The notes: a model not told the origin generated them from the sequence alone. Shown: positions 1 to 8,717, counted from the first letter of the stretch. The stretch: 13,412 nt of DNA from Acidobacteriaceae bacterium (GCA_003140785.1 PLKY01000049.1:46764-60175); one strand, 5' to 3'. A program made the numbers and translations.

Positions 1-687
1 AACATGGCCACCACGGGTGGCAACTTGCTGCAACGGACGCGGTGCGCCTATTTCCGCGAGCCCAGTGCAGGCGCGCCCGGCGGCTACGGATGCAATAAGC
101 GCACACCCGGCACGGGGTGTGCGGCTATTGAAGGATTCCATCGGACACATGCGATTTTAGGTACCAGCGAGCACTGCATCGCTACTCATCCTTCCGATAT
201 GTGCGTGGCAATGGCCGCTCTGGAAGCCGTGATTCACGTGGAAGGCCCGAAGGGAAAGCGGACGATTCCCATTGCCGAGTTCCATAAGCTGCCTGGCGAT
301 ACGCCCAACATCGAAAACGCTCTGGAACCCGGCGAGTTGATCACCTTTGTCGACCTGCCCAAACCGATTGAAGGATCGAAGTCGGTGTATCTCAAGCTGC
401 GCGATCGCGCCAGCTACGAGTTTGCGCTCTCGTCCGCGGCTGTCGTCGCAAAGGTTGAGGGTGGGCACATCCGTTATGTGCGGGTTGCCATGGGCGGCGT
501 CGGCACCAAGCCCTGGCGCTCGCATGAGGCCGAGGCCGCTCTAATGGGCAAGCCTGCGGATGCTGCCACTTTCCGCAAAGCTGCCGAAGCTGCACTTGCG
601 GGTGCAAAACCCCGTACCGACAACGCCTTCAAGGTTGAACTGGCAAAGCGCTGCCTGGTCCGTACGCTCAAGCTCGCAACCGCCTAG
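1..687 (+). CDS. Molybdenum hydroxylase FAD/[4Fe-4S] subunit (PaoB/YagS-like), 5' end outside window
   Basis: This is the medium, FAD-binding subunit of a xanthine dehydrogenase/aldehyde oxidase-type enzyme, passing electrons between the Fe-S subunit and FAD. The reading frame is open from base 1 to the stop at 685-687. It begins inside the FAD domain with the family-typical ATTGGNLLQRTRC, so about 90-100 N-terminal residues are missing and the ATG at 4 is internal. Counting from that Met, cysteines at 14 (RTRC), 30 (YGCNKR), 39 (GTGC) and 58 (EHCIATHPSDM) match the insert that binds an extra [4Fe-4S] cluster in E. coli PaoB-type subunits. The rest is the CO-dehydrogenase flavoprotein C-terminal domain (about residues 125-227). 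A catalytic subunit follows 79 bp downstream on the same strand, so this is an operon member. Family call is firm; substrate is unknown. Confidence 0.9.
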   Translation, partial: NMATTGGNLLQRTRCAYFREPSAGAPGGYGCNKRTPGTGCAAIEGFHRTHAILGTSEHCIATHPSDMCVAMAALEAVIHVEGPKGKRTIPIAEFHKLPGDTPNIENALEPGELITFVDLPKPIEGSKSVYLKLRDRASYEFALSSAAVVAKVEGGHIRYVRVAMGGVGTKPWRSHEAEAALMGKPADAATFRKAAEAALAGAKPRTDNAFKVELAKRCLVRTLKLATA

Positions 688-766
688 ATTTCGAAATGAG
701 TCACTAGGTTTCTCTTGCGAGACCGAAAATCAACCCTGGACGGATCGCGGCATCAAGGAGATCACA

Positions 767-3058
767 ATGGCGACGGATACACTTCCCCACGCTGCCAACA
801 TTATTGGCGCAGCCGTGCCTCGCATCGACGGACCATTCAAGACGACGGGCACCGCACGCTACGCGGTCGATCACGACTTCCCCAATCTGGTCCACGCATT
901 CGCCGTCCAAAGCACCATCGGCAAGGGGCGCATTCGGACCTTGGACGTGTCGGCTGCAGAGCAGATGCCCGGCGTGCTGCTCGTCCTGCGCCACGGCAAC
1001 ATTCAGAACGTCTTCCGCACATTCCCACGCCAGCAGGATGGATCGATGGCCGAGTCGCGCCCTCCGTTTGAGGACGAGAACATCTACTATTGGGGCCAGT
1101 ACATCGCAGTCGTGGTGGCCGAGACGCTGGAACAGGCAAAAGCGGCCGCTTCTGCCGTTCACGCGGACTACGAGGTCGAACCGCCCGACGTCCGCACTGA
1201 CCTGAGTGTGGACTTTGACGGTAAGCGGGAAAGCAGCTGGAAACGCGGTGATCCCGATCAGGCCCTGGCGTCGGCGCCGGTGGTGATCGATCAGACCTAC
1301 TCCACGCCGGTAGAAACACACAACCCGATGGAGATGCATGGCACGGTCGCGGTGTGGGATGCCGATAACGTGACTCTCTACGACAGTTCGCAGGGGGTCG
1401 TCAGTTTTCGGACGGTCATGTCTGAGGTTCTCGGCGTGCCACGCGAAAACGTCCGCATCATCTCACGGTTTGTCGGCTCCGGATTCGGAGGCAAGCTTTC
1501 TCCGTGGCCGCAGGCAACGCTCGCGGCTGCGGCTGCGCGCCAGTTGAACCGGCCAGTGAAGCTGAGCGTCGACCGGCGCATGATGTTTTCCAATGTCGGT
1601 CATCGTCCGCGCACGCAGCAACGCATTCGTCTGGGCGCCACGCCGGACGGCAAGCTCACGGCGATCCGGCACGACTTCTACACAGAAACCTCCCAGCTCG
1701 ACGACTTTGTGGAGCATTGCGGCGAGCAGACTCCGTTCATTTACAGCTGCCCGAATCTCGAGGTCACCACCGCCATGGTCCATCGCAATGTGGGTGCACC
1801 GGCGCCGATGCGTGGTCCTGGCGCTGTACCTGGGCTGTTCGCGCTTGAGTCCGCCATCGACGAGCTAGCCATCAAGCTCAAGATGGATCCTCTCGAGCTG
1901 CGTTACAAAAACGATGCCGAGCGCGACGAAGGCAAGAATCTTCCCTTTTCCTCGCGCCATTTGAAGGAGTGCTACCAAGTCGGCGCCGAAAAGATCGGCT
2001 GGAAACAGCGCACGCCCGAAGTAGGCTCCATGCGCCGTAATGGCAAGGTCGTTGGCATGGGCGTCGGCGCTGCTTCGTGGTCGGCGGCTCGGATTCCCTG
2101 CACCGCGAGCGTCGAACTCTGCCCCGACGGTCGCGTCTGCGTGCGCTGTGCGACACAGGATATCGGCACCGGGACCTACACGCTCTTTGCGCAGGTCGCT
2201 CACGCAAAGACCGGCGTGCCTCTGGATCGCATCGATGTCTTCCTCGGGGATTCCTCGCTTCCGGATGGGCCAACCTCTGGCGGTTCCATGGTGACCAGCG
2301 CCATTCTTCCCGCGGCCACCGCAGCTGTGAACCAGGCGGTGACACGCCTGCTCAACATCGCTGCGCAAACGCCAGGGTCACCGTTCCACGGCGCCCCTCC
2401 CGACTCTCTCACGATCGCCGACGGCCGTGTGATCGCAAAAGACCAGCAGCCGCAGGTCGTAGGTGTCGCACTGCACGCCGGCGCCGATCTGACAGCGAAC
2501 GGCTTGCCGTTTGAAGAAGTGCTCAAGTTGGCGAATCTGAGCGGCATATCCGCGACGGGCCGCACGTTTCCTTCATTCGAAGATCCCAAGGCGCAAAAAT
2601 ATTCGCTGCACTCGTTCGGTGCGCACTTCGCCGAAGTAGAGTGGGAGCCGGAAATTGCGCATCTGCGCGTGAGCCGCATCTTCTCCATCTTCGATTGCGG
2701 CCGCATCATCAACAAGAAGGCAGGCGCGAATCAGATCCTAGGCGCTGCGGTGATGGGCGTCGGCATGTCTCTGTTTGAGGAGACGCATTACGACAAGCAC
2801 TTTGGCCAACCGATCAATGGCAACTTCGCGGACTATCTCGTTGCCACGTGCGCCGATCTGCCCGATCTCGACGTGACGTTTCTCGATTATCCCGACCTGA
2901 TCGTCAACGAGTATGGGGCCCGCGGCATTGGCGAAATCGGCATGGCAGGTGTCGCGCCGGCCATAACTTCTGCGGTTTACCACGCCACCGGCGTTCGGGT
3001 GCGCGAACTGCCCGTGCGCATTGAAGATCTGCTGCAGTCGAAGGTTCTCGAGGTCTGA
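767..3058 (+). CDS. Molybdopterin-binding catalytic subunit of xanthine dehydrogenase family (PaoC-like), copy 1
   Basis: Large Moco-binding subunit, 763 aa, slightly longer than E. coli PaoC (about 730). It hydroxylates a substrate such as an aldehyde or N-heterocycle using water. The start is ATG 767, preceded by AAGGAG six bases upstream; the frame is open further upstream, but that part overlaps the previous gene and lacks family residues. Visible landmarks are the N-terminal hammerhead domain (AVPRIDGPFKTTGTARYAVD), the pterin-binding GSGFGGK at residue 237, the active-site MRGPG loop with Arg349, the QDIGTGTYT segment, and the C-terminal GARGIGE with the presumed catalytic Glu723. No signal peptide or Tat motif is seen, so it should be cytoplasmic. 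It lies 79 bp after the FAD subunit and 56 bp before a close paralogue. Substrate cannot be read from the sequence. Confidence 0.93.
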   Translation: MATDTLPHAANIIGAAVPRIDGPFKTTGTARYAVDHDFPNLVHAFAVQSTIGKGRIRTLDVSAAEQMPGVLLVLRHGNIQNVFRTFPRQQDGSMAESRPPFEDENIYYWGQYIAVVVAETLEQAKAAASAVHADYEVEPPDVRTDLSVDFDGKRESSWKRGDPDQALASAPVVIDQTYSTPVETHNPMEMHGTVAVWDADNVTLYDSSQGVVSFRTVMSEVLGVPRENVRIISRFVGSGFGGKLSPWPQATLAAAAARQLNRPVKLSVDRRMMFSNVGHRPRTQQRIRLGATPDGKLTAIRHDFYTETSQLDDFVEHCGEQTPFIYSCPNLEVTTAMVHRNVGAPAPMRGPGAVPGLFALESAIDELAIKLKMDPLELRYKNDAERDEGKNLPFSSRHLKECYQVGAEKIGWKQRTPEVGSMRRNGKVVGMGVGAASWSAARIPCTASVELCPDGRVCVRCATQDIGTGTYTLFAQVAHAKTGVPLDRIDVFLGDSSLPDGPTSGGSMVTSAILPAATAAVNQAVTRLLNIAAQTPGSPFHGAPPDSLTIADGRVIAKDQQPQVVGVALHAGADLTANGLPFEEVLKLANLSGISATGRTFPSFEDPKAQKYSLHSFGAHFAEVEWEPEIAHLRVSRIFSIFDCGRIINKKAGANQILGAAVMGVGMSLFEETHYDKHFGQPINGNFADYLVATCADLPDLDVTFLDYPDLIVNEYGARGIGEIGMAGVAPAITSAVYHATGVRVRELPVRIEDLLQSKVLEV

Positions 3059-3114
3059 AGAGAAATACGGGACCCCAATAGCTGCAAGAAAAGCGATCTG
3101 CAAGAAAGGCAAGC

Positions 3115-5346
3115 ATGAGCACGACCGATTCCATAATTGGCACCGCGACTCCGCGCATTGACGGACCACTCAAGACTACCGGCGTTGCCGAGTACGCGGC
3201 GGACTTTCACTTCGACCGCATGGTCCACGCTGTTCCCGTGGTTTCCTCCATCGCGAGCGGGCACATCTCCAAGCTCGATTTGAGCGCTGCTGAAAAGATG
3301 CCCGGCATACTGCTCATCCTGCATCACTGCAACATCGGTCCGCTCTATCGCACCGTCCCTGGGGACGACAATGCGACCAACAGCGAGGTGCGTTCGGCTT
3401 TTGAAGACGACGTTGTTAGGCATTGGGGCCAACACGTCGCCGTCGTCATCGCCGAAACCCTGGAACAGGCCACTGCCGCTGCTGCCGCAGTCAAAGCCGG
3501 ATACGAGCCGCAGGCCGCTAACCTGCGTCCAAGTCTCGACGACTACACCGGAGCGCGCAAGTCTGTTTCCAAACGCGGCGATCCCGACGCGGCTTTCGCT
3601 TCGGCTCCGGTCAAGATCGACCAAACCTACATCACGCCGAACGAAACCCACAATCCCATCGAGTTGCATGCCTCCGTGGCCGTTTGGGATGGCGACCGCG
3701 TCACGCTCTACGAGACCTCACAGGGCGTCGTGAATCATCGCGTCGTGATGGCACAGGTGCTTGGACTTCCCGTTGAAAATGTCCGTGTCGTCACGCGTTT
3801 TCTCGGTTCCGGATTCGGCGGCAAGCTCTTCCCCTGGCCGCACACTGCCATGGCCGCGGTCGCCGCACGACAATTGAATCGCCCGGTCAAGCTCAGCCTC
3901 AATCGCCGCATGATGTTCTCCGCCGTGGGTTATCGCCCACGGACGGAGCAGCACATCAAACTCGGCGCTGGGAAAGATGGCAAACTGCTGGCCCTGCGCC
4001 ACGACTATCTCAATGTCACATCGCAGCTCGACGACTTCAACGAAGGCTGTGGTGAGGCAACACCCTACCTTTACAGTGTCGCCAACCTCGAAATTACTAG
4101 TGGTATGGTGCACCGGCACGTCGGCGCGCCCATGTACATGCGCGGACCCGGTGCTGTGCCCGGGCTCTATGCGCTCGAAGCCGGCATGAACGAATTGGCA
4201 GAGCAGTTAAACATCGATCCACTGCAGCTGCGCTTGATCAACGATGCGGAAAAGGACGAGAGTACCAACACGCCTTTTTCCTCGCGTCATCTGAAAGAGT
4301 GTTTCGAGGTGGGAGCGAAGAAATTCGGGTGGGATAAGCGCACGGCCGCCGTTGGCTCGATGCGACGCGACGGCAAAATCCTCGGGTGGGGTCTGGCCGG
4401 TGCAAGCTGGGTTGCGCTGCGCCTGCCGTGTACGGCCAACGTCGAGTTTTGCGCAAATGGCCGCCTCTGCGTGCGCTGCGGCACCCAGGATATCGGAACC
4501 GGAACCTACACCGTTTTTGCTCAGGTTCTCAGCGAGAAGACCGGCATGCCCCTCGACCATATCGACGTGATTCTCGGTGACAGCGCATTGCCCGATGGCC
4601 CCATGTCCGGCGGCTCCATGGTTACAGGCTCCGTACTCAATGCTATCGCCGCGGGCGCCGATGGGGCCATCCAGAAGCTGCAGAAGTTGGCTGCTGCCAC
4701 CGAAGGTTCGCCATTCCAAAATGCCAAAGTTGAGAATATCTCATTCACGAAAGGCCGCATCCACGGAAAAGATCAGAATCCTGACAACGGAATGCACTTC
4801 GCCGAACTGCTTAAAATGGCGCGGCTCAACGGTCTCAGCGCAGAAGGCAAAACACAGCCATCCTGGGAAGACCCAAAGGCCAGAGGCGTCTCGCTGCATT
4901 CTTATGGTGCGCAATTCGTCGAGGTGGAGTGGGAGCCCGACATCGCGCGCCTGCGTGTCAGCCGTGTGGTTACTGTGATCGACGCCGGCCGGATCATTAA
5001 TCCAAGGGCAGCCGCGAATCAGATCGCCGGCGCAGTCGTAATGGGCGTCGGCATGGGCCTGCTCGAAGAGACCGTCTACGATCAGCGCACCGGCCAACCC
5101 ATCAACGGAAGCATGGCCGACTATCTGATGGCTACCTGTGCGGACTCGCCAGCGATCGACGTGACCTTTCTCGATTATCCCGATCCGGCGATGGGCGAAT
5201 ATGGCGCACGCGGCGTGGGCGAAATCGGACTTGCCGGTGTTGCGCCGGCTATCACCGCCGCTGTGTATCACGCCACCGGCGTCCGTGTGCGTGAGTTGCC
5301 AGTGCGCATCGAACACTTGTTGCAATCGAAGATTGTTACGGTCTGA
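3115..5346 (+). CDS. Molybdopterin-binding catalytic subunit of xanthine dehydrogenase family (PaoC-like), copy 2
   Basis: Second large Moco subunit, 743 aa, alignable along its whole length with the preceding gene and clearly more than half identical by eye. ATG 3115 has AAAGG a few bases upstream, and the protein starts just before the hammerhead motif (TPRIDGPLKTTGVAEYAAD). It keeps all landmarks: GSGFGGK at residue 231, MRGPG with Arg343, QDIGTGTYT, and GARGVGE with presumed catalytic Glu703. Both copies therefore look catalytically competent. Differences near the pocket include MYMRGPG here against APMRGPG in copy 1, and NETHNPIELH against VETHNPMEMH. Copy 2 lacks a short insert found before PFEEVLKLA in copy 1. 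Only one FAD subunit is seen, so the two may compete for it or form alternative enzymes (inference). Confidence 0.93.
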   Translation: MSTTDSIIGTATPRIDGPLKTTGVAEYAADFHFDRMVHAVPVVSSIASGHISKLDLSAAEKMPGILLILHHCNIGPLYRTVPGDDNATNSEVRSAFEDDVVRHWGQHVAVVIAETLEQATAAAAAVKAGYEPQAANLRPSLDDYTGARKSVSKRGDPDAAFASAPVKIDQTYITPNETHNPIELHASVAVWDGDRVTLYETSQGVVNHRVVMAQVLGLPVENVRVVTRFLGSGFGGKLFPWPHTAMAAVAARQLNRPVKLSLNRRMMFSAVGYRPRTEQHIKLGAGKDGKLLALRHDYLNVTSQLDDFNEGCGEATPYLYSVANLEITSGMVHRHVGAPMYMRGPGAVPGLYALEAGMNELAEQLNIDPLQLRLINDAEKDESTNTPFSSRHLKECFEVGAKKFGWDKRTAAVGSMRRDGKILGWGLAGASWVALRLPCTANVEFCANGRLCVRCGTQDIGTGTYTVFAQVLSEKTGMPLDHIDVILGDSALPDGPMSGGSMVTGSVLNAIAAGADGAIQKLQKLAAATEGSPFQNAKVENISFTKGRIHGKDQNPDNGMHFAELLKMARLNGLSAEGKTQPSWEDPKARGVSLHSYGAQFVEVEWEPDIARLRVSRVVTVIDAGRIINPRAAANQIAGAVVMGVGMGLLEETVYDQRTGQPINGSMADYLMATCADSPAIDVTFLDYPDPAMGEYGARGVGEIGLAGVAPAITAAVYHATGVRVRELPVRIEHLLQSKIVTV

Positions 5347-5375
5347 GCGACACCACTGCGCGAGAATAGGAGTCA

Positions 5376-6542
5376 ATGACCGATCTCGGACAGATCCTGC
5401 CCCTTTGGCGTGAACTCGAAGCCACCGGGGCGGACTATGTTCTCGCCACGGTCGTCGCTGTCGAGGGCTCCAGCTATCGCAAACCTGGTGCTCGCATGCT
5501 CCTCGGGCAGGATGGCCGCCGCGCAGGCACAGTGAGCGGTGGATGCCTTGAGGCTGAAGTAGCGCGCCGCGCCTGGTGGCTCACGGCCTCGGGGCCAGTG
5601 GTCGAGCGCTATTCGACAGCCGATGACGACGGCGAGCGTCCCTTCGGTTCTGGTTGTGGCGGCGTGGTTTTTCTTCTGCTCGAACGCCGCTCGACTGCCG
5701 CACCATTATTGGCGGCTTTGGAGAACGCGTTCGAAGCACGCACTGACCTGGCTATATCCACCGTTCTCGAGGGTCCCCATCTCGGATTGCGAGCGATTGT
5801 CGGGTCTTCAGAGAATGCGTCGACCACCGCAAATCGGCTTCATTTTCTCGACGACGCTCTCTCTCCCTCCATGGATAGTGAGCTGCAGGTCCTCGCCAGC
5901 ATCGCGCTCGACAACCGTACATCCTTCGAACAAGCCATTCCGCTCGATGGTATCTTAACCCGGGTTCTCGCGGACCACCGGCCTGCGCGGCCCGGGCTTT
6001 GGATTTTCGGCGCAGGCGACGACGCCAAGCCACTTGTCCAATTGGCACAGACGTTGGGCTGGTTCGTTGCCATTGCCGACGGCCGCTTCCATCTAGCCAC
6101 GCATGAGCGCTTCCCCACCGCCGATGACTTGCGCGTTTTCCCGATCTTCGATTTGCCCGAGGCCGCACGGCGAGATTTGCGGCTGCGCCCCACAGATGCG
6201 GCTGTAGTCATGACGCACAGCTTCGATCAGGACTCGCGCATACTCGCTTCTTTGCTTCCGCTCGGTGCGCCGCTGGCCTATCTCGGAGTTCTCGGGCCAC
6301 AGCGCCGAACCCGCGAACTCCTCGCCGAAGCTGCTCGTCACCTTCAGATACCTGCAACCAACGAGTGCATCGAGCTGTGGCTCGCGCAATTGCACGCGCC
6401 CACCGGCCTTGACCTCGGCGCCGAAACACCCGCCACCATTGCGCTCTCCATCGTTGCGGAGATCCAGAAATCGCTCCAGGCAGCCACGGGCCTGCCACTG
6501 CGCGACGTTCGGGCAGCCCGGGAAATCCCTACAGCCTCTTGA
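5376..6542 (+). CDS. xdhC: XdhC/CoxF-family molybdenum cofactor maturation factor
   Basis: Member of the XdhC/CoxI/CoxF family, 388 aa. Characterised XdhC proteins bind Moco, promote its sulfuration and deliver it to the apo large subunit of xanthine dehydrogenase-type enzymes; they are not part of the final enzyme. The N-terminal XdhC domain is clear (VEGSSYRKPGARML at residues 29-42, then TVSGGCLEAEV with Cys57). The C-terminal Rossmann domain has FGAGDDAKP starting near residue 211 and the family-typical AYLGVLGPQRR segment. ATG 5376 has AGGAG just three bases upstream, a tight spacing but the only good start. It sits 29 bp after copy 2 of the catalytic subunit as the last gene of the operon. 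Its presence supports both large subunits being sulfurated-Moco enzymes. Confidence 0.9.
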   Translation: MTDLGQILPLWRELEATGADYVLATVVAVEGSSYRKPGARMLLGQDGRRAGTVSGGCLEAEVARRAWWLTASGPVVERYSTADDDGERPFGSGCGGVVFLLLERRSTAAPLLAALENAFEARTDLAISTVLEGPHLGLRAIVGSSENASTTANRLHFLDDALSPSMDSELQVLASIALDNRTSFEQAIPLDGILTRVLADHRPARPGLWIFGAGDDAKPLVQLAQTLGWFVAIADGRFHLATHERFPTADDLRVFPIFDLPEAARRDLRLRPTDAAVVMTHSFDQDSRILASLLPLGAPLAYLGVLGPQRRTRELLAEAARHLQIPATNECIELWLAQLHAPTGLDLGAETPATIALSIVAEIQKSLQAATGLPLRDVRAAREIPTAS

Positions 6543-6592
6543 GCGAGCCGCAGCGCCGGGCCCGACCTTGCGACTGGGTCACTCTTCAAGCG

Positions 6593-7183
6593 TCACGCTG
6601 CTTTATTCGCCAAATGCGCTTCCAGCACATCCAGAAACTTCGCCAGCCACGCCGGATGCGCCGTCCACGCTGGGCCTGTCACCAGGTTTCCATCTACGAC
6701 CGCATCGCTGAAGTCCACCTTCACAAAAGTCCCGCCAGCCAGTTCCACCTCCGGCGCGCACGCAGGATATGCATTCAGCTTGCGGCCTTTTAGCACTCCC
6801 GCGGCTGCAAGCAACTGCGGCCCGTGGCACAGTGCGGCAATCGGTTTCCCAGCTTTATCAAAATGCCGAATCACATCGAGCACCTGCGCATTCAGCCGCA
6901 AATACTCCGGCGCACGACCGCCGGGAATCACCAAACCGTCATAGTCCGCCGGCTTCACTTCATCGAACGTCGCGTTCAAGGTGAAGTTGTGCCCGCGCTT
7001 TTCTGAATACGTCTGGTCGCCTTCAAAATCGTGGATTGCCGTGCGGACCTGTTCTCCCTTTTTCTTGCCAGGACAAACCGCGTCGACCGTGTGGCCCACC
7101 ATCTGCAGGGCCTGAAAGGGAACCATGATCTCGTAGTCCTCAACAAAATCGCCGGCAAGCAGCAACAACTTTGCAGCCTTCAT
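6593..7183 (-). CDS. DJ-1/PfpI superfamily protein (glyoxalase III/deglycase-like)
   Basis: A 196-aa DJ-1/PfpI protein, normal length for the family. Related proteins such as plant DJ-1D and bacterial PfpI-like enzymes act on glyoxals or glycated substrates; protease activity has also been claimed for some members. Nucleophile-elbow Cys119-His120 sits in AALCHGPQ, and the acidic partner Glu18 in VEDYE is present. The stretch GHNFTLNATFDEV followed by VIPGGRAPEYL is the signature of the DJ-1D-like branch. The start chosen is ATG 7183, with GGAG nine bases upstream; an ATG at 7192 touches the Shine-Dalgarno, and the longer open frame to 7426 adds non-conserved residues and runs into the divergent gene. 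Its 3' end faces xdhC with a 50-bp gap. No signal peptide, so cytosolic. Confidence 0.88.
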   Translation of the reverse strand: MKAAKLLLLAGDFVEDYEIMVPFQALQMVGHTVDAVCPGKKKGEQVRTAIHDFEGDQTYSEKRGHNFTLNATFDEVKPADYDGLVIPGGRAPEYLRLNAQVLDVIRHFDKAGKPIAALCHGPQLLAAAGVLKGRKLNAYPACAPEVELAGGTFVKVDFSDAVVDGNLVTGPAWTAHPAWLAKFLDVLEAHLANKAA

Positions 7184-7397
7184 CGCATTCATCTCCAATT
7201 CGCTGGATTCGTTTATCCGAAAACTCGTCCGACTTCCACCGTCAGTATCTCTCTTCACCGAGCCGAAGAAGAAGAATTGACCGTGTAAATCTCCCAACTT
7301 TTCGATGCCCTGGGACCGTCGTAGATTCGCGGCAATGCCGATCTTGAAGTGCGGTCCCACTCCAACAGAGCCGCCACTGATGCCATAGAATTCCACT

Positions 7398-8120
7398 ATG
7401 GTTTTGTCCGCCGCTACTCTCGACAATCTGAACGCCCGCGTCGTTGCCTGCGATCGTTGTCAGCGCCTGCGCAGCCATTGCGCCGAAGTGGCGCGCGTCC
7501 GCCGCCGCGCTTACGTAGATTGGGAATACTGGGGTCGGCCTGTGCCGTCTTTCGGCGATCCCGCCGCGCGTGTCCTCGCGCTCGGTCTCGCTCCCGGCGC
7601 GCATGGATCGAACCGCACTGGTCGCCCATTCACCGGCGACGGGTCTGGCGATTTCTTATATCCCGTGCTCCACGAGGCGGGATTCGCGTCCCAACCACGC
7701 GCAACGTCGCGCGGCGACGGCATGAAGCTCACCGATTTGTGGATCAGCGCCGTGGTTCGTTGCGCGCCGCCCGGCAACAAGCCGACACCGGAAGAGCAGC
7801 GCAACTGCGCCCCGTGGCTCGACGAAGAGCTGAACCTTCTTCGCAATCTCCGCGTGGTAGTTTGCCTCGGTCGCATCGCCTTCGATGGATTGCTCACGTT
7901 CGCTCAGCGCGCAGCGATCATTTCCTCGCGGTCCAAACACACCTTCCGCCATGGCGCCGAATACGCACTACCGAGCGGACTCCGCGTCATCGCAAGCTTC
8001 CATCCCTCCTTGCAAAACACCAATACCGGCCGCCTCACGCGTCCCATGTTTCTCGCCGTTTTCAGGCGCGCACGAGAGCTGGCTGCCCTAGAGAGCCCCA
8101 TCCTTTCCGCCGTAAAATAG
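7398..8120 (+). CDS. Family 5 (UDGb-type) uracil-DNA glycosylase with Fe-S cluster
   Basis: A 240-aa uracil-DNA glycosylase of the Fe-S-containing family 5, which starts base-excision repair by removing uracil and, in characterised members, other deaminated bases such as hypoxanthine. Four candidate cluster cysteines are visible: Cys18 and Cys21 (CDRC), Cys122 (VRCAPP) and Cys137 (RNCAPWL). Motif 1 is GLAPGAHGSNRTGRPFTGD from residue 63, with Ala instead of the Asp used by family 4 enzymes, as expected for family 5. The C-terminal motif is SFHPSLQNTNTGRLT with His202. ATG 7398 has only a weak upstream Shine-Dalgarno but fits the family length. It is divergent from the DJ-1/PfpI gene (about 214 bp between starts) and followed after 15 bp by the cupin gene. 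Confidence 0.92.
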   Translation: MVLSAATLDNLNARVVACDRCQRLRSHCAEVARVRRRAYVDWEYWGRPVPSFGDPAARVLALGLAPGAHGSNRTGRPFTGDGSGDFLYPVLHEAGFASQPRATSRGDGMKLTDLWISAVVRCAPPGNKPTPEEQRNCAPWLDEELNLLRNLRVVVCLGRIAFDGLLTFAQRAAIISSRSKHTFRHGAEYALPSGLRVIASFHPSLQNTNTGRLTRPMFLAVFRRARELAALESPILSAVK

Positions 8121-8135
8121 AATTGAGCTAATCCA

Positions 8136-8648
8136 ATGGATGACTTCTCCAAGACGATCCTGAAAGAACTTCTTCCTGTCGAGAAAGAGCCACTGTTCCC
8201 GTCGAAAGGCAAACGAGGCCGCCTCGACGATGCTCTCGATCATCTCGCCGCGCCGATTCTTCTGGAGCGCGCAGCCCATCTGCGCAAACTTGCCAAGGTC
8301 GGCGACGGCTCCGCTGGCGAGTTCCTCAAGGAGTATCCACAGCACGCCATTCATCTGCTGGTGCGCAGCCGCAATGGCGGCGCCGAGTTGCACGAAAACT
8401 TCGCCGACCTTTTCTTCGTCATCGAAGGCCGCGCGGCTCTCGTCACTGGAGGGACCGTCGCGAATGCGAAGACCATTGCGCCTGGAGAAACCCGCGGTTC
8501 ATCGGTCGAGGGTGGTATTCGACAAGAGCTGCGTGCAGGCGATGTGGCGCATGTTCCCGCTGGACTGCCGCACCAGATGCTCGTTTCAGGAGACAAGTTC
8601 GTCACTTGCCTCGTCCTCAAGATTCGGCAGGATCCGGAAAAGCCGTGA
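8136..8648 (+). CDS. Small cupin-domain protein
   Basis: A 170-aa single-domain cupin. Cupin motif 1 is ELHENFADLFFVIEG, giving His86 and Asp91 as likely metal-side residues. Motif 2 is AGDVAHVPAGLPHQM, with His139 and His146. The first about 60 residues are a charged, predicted helical leader without recognised domain. Cupins range from metal enzymes to sugar or ligand binders, so no reaction can be assigned. It starts 15 bp after the uracil-DNA glycosylase on the same strand, so co-transcription is likely; the Shine-Dalgarno is poor (GAG about 10 bases upstream). Its stop lies 22 bp before the tRNA-derived repeat that begins the accessory stretch, so it marks the edge of the conserved segment. 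Confidence 0.8.
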   Translation: MDDFSKTILKELLPVEKEPLFPSKGKRGRLDDALDHLAAPILLERAAHLRKLAKVGDGSAGEFLKEYPQHAIHLLVRSRNGGAELHENFADLFFVIEGRAALVTGGTVANAKTIAPGETRGSSVEGGIRQELRAGDVAHVPAGLPHQMLVSGDKFVTCLVLKIRQDPEKP

Positions 8649-8670
8649 ATGTGCAGAAGGAATCCAAGTT

Positions 8671-8717
8671 TGGAGCGGGAGACCGGGATCGAACCGGCGA
8701 CATTCAGCTTGGGAAGC
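8671..8717 (-). pseudogene. tRNA-Gly 3'-part copy (anticodon loop to CCA), no matching 5' half
   Basis: Read on the minus strand it ends in CTCCCGCTCCA, identical to the acceptor end of the intact tRNA-Gly 275 bp away, and has a complete T-arm (GCCGG TTCGATC CCGGT) plus the CTTCCCAAG anticodon-loop core. Upstream on the minus strand there is no GCGGGAG acceptor partner and no D-arm, so it cannot fold as a full tRNA. The T-stem differs from the intact gene at two positions that pair with each other, keeping the pairing. Confidence 0.6.

Noticed and set aside
560..766. Upstream extension of the first catalytic subunit to an ATG at 560
   Set aside because: It overlaps the FAD-subunit gene in another frame, has no family residues, and ATG 767 has a good AAGGAG.
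6543..6592. Bidirectional terminator between xdhC and the DJ-1/PfpI gene
   Set aside because: Only a very short AGCGT/ACGCT inverted repeat is seen and no proper T-run follows it.
7184..7426. Longer start for the DJ-1/PfpI gene
   Set aside because: The extra 78-81 residues are not family-like, overlap the uracil-DNA glycosylase start, and ATG 7183 has GGAG at nine bases.
7349..8131. 260-residue Arg-rich frame on the plus strand
   Set aside because: It is an out-of-frame shadow of the glycosylase; its composition is Arg/Pro/Ser-rich, as expected of GC-rich shadows.
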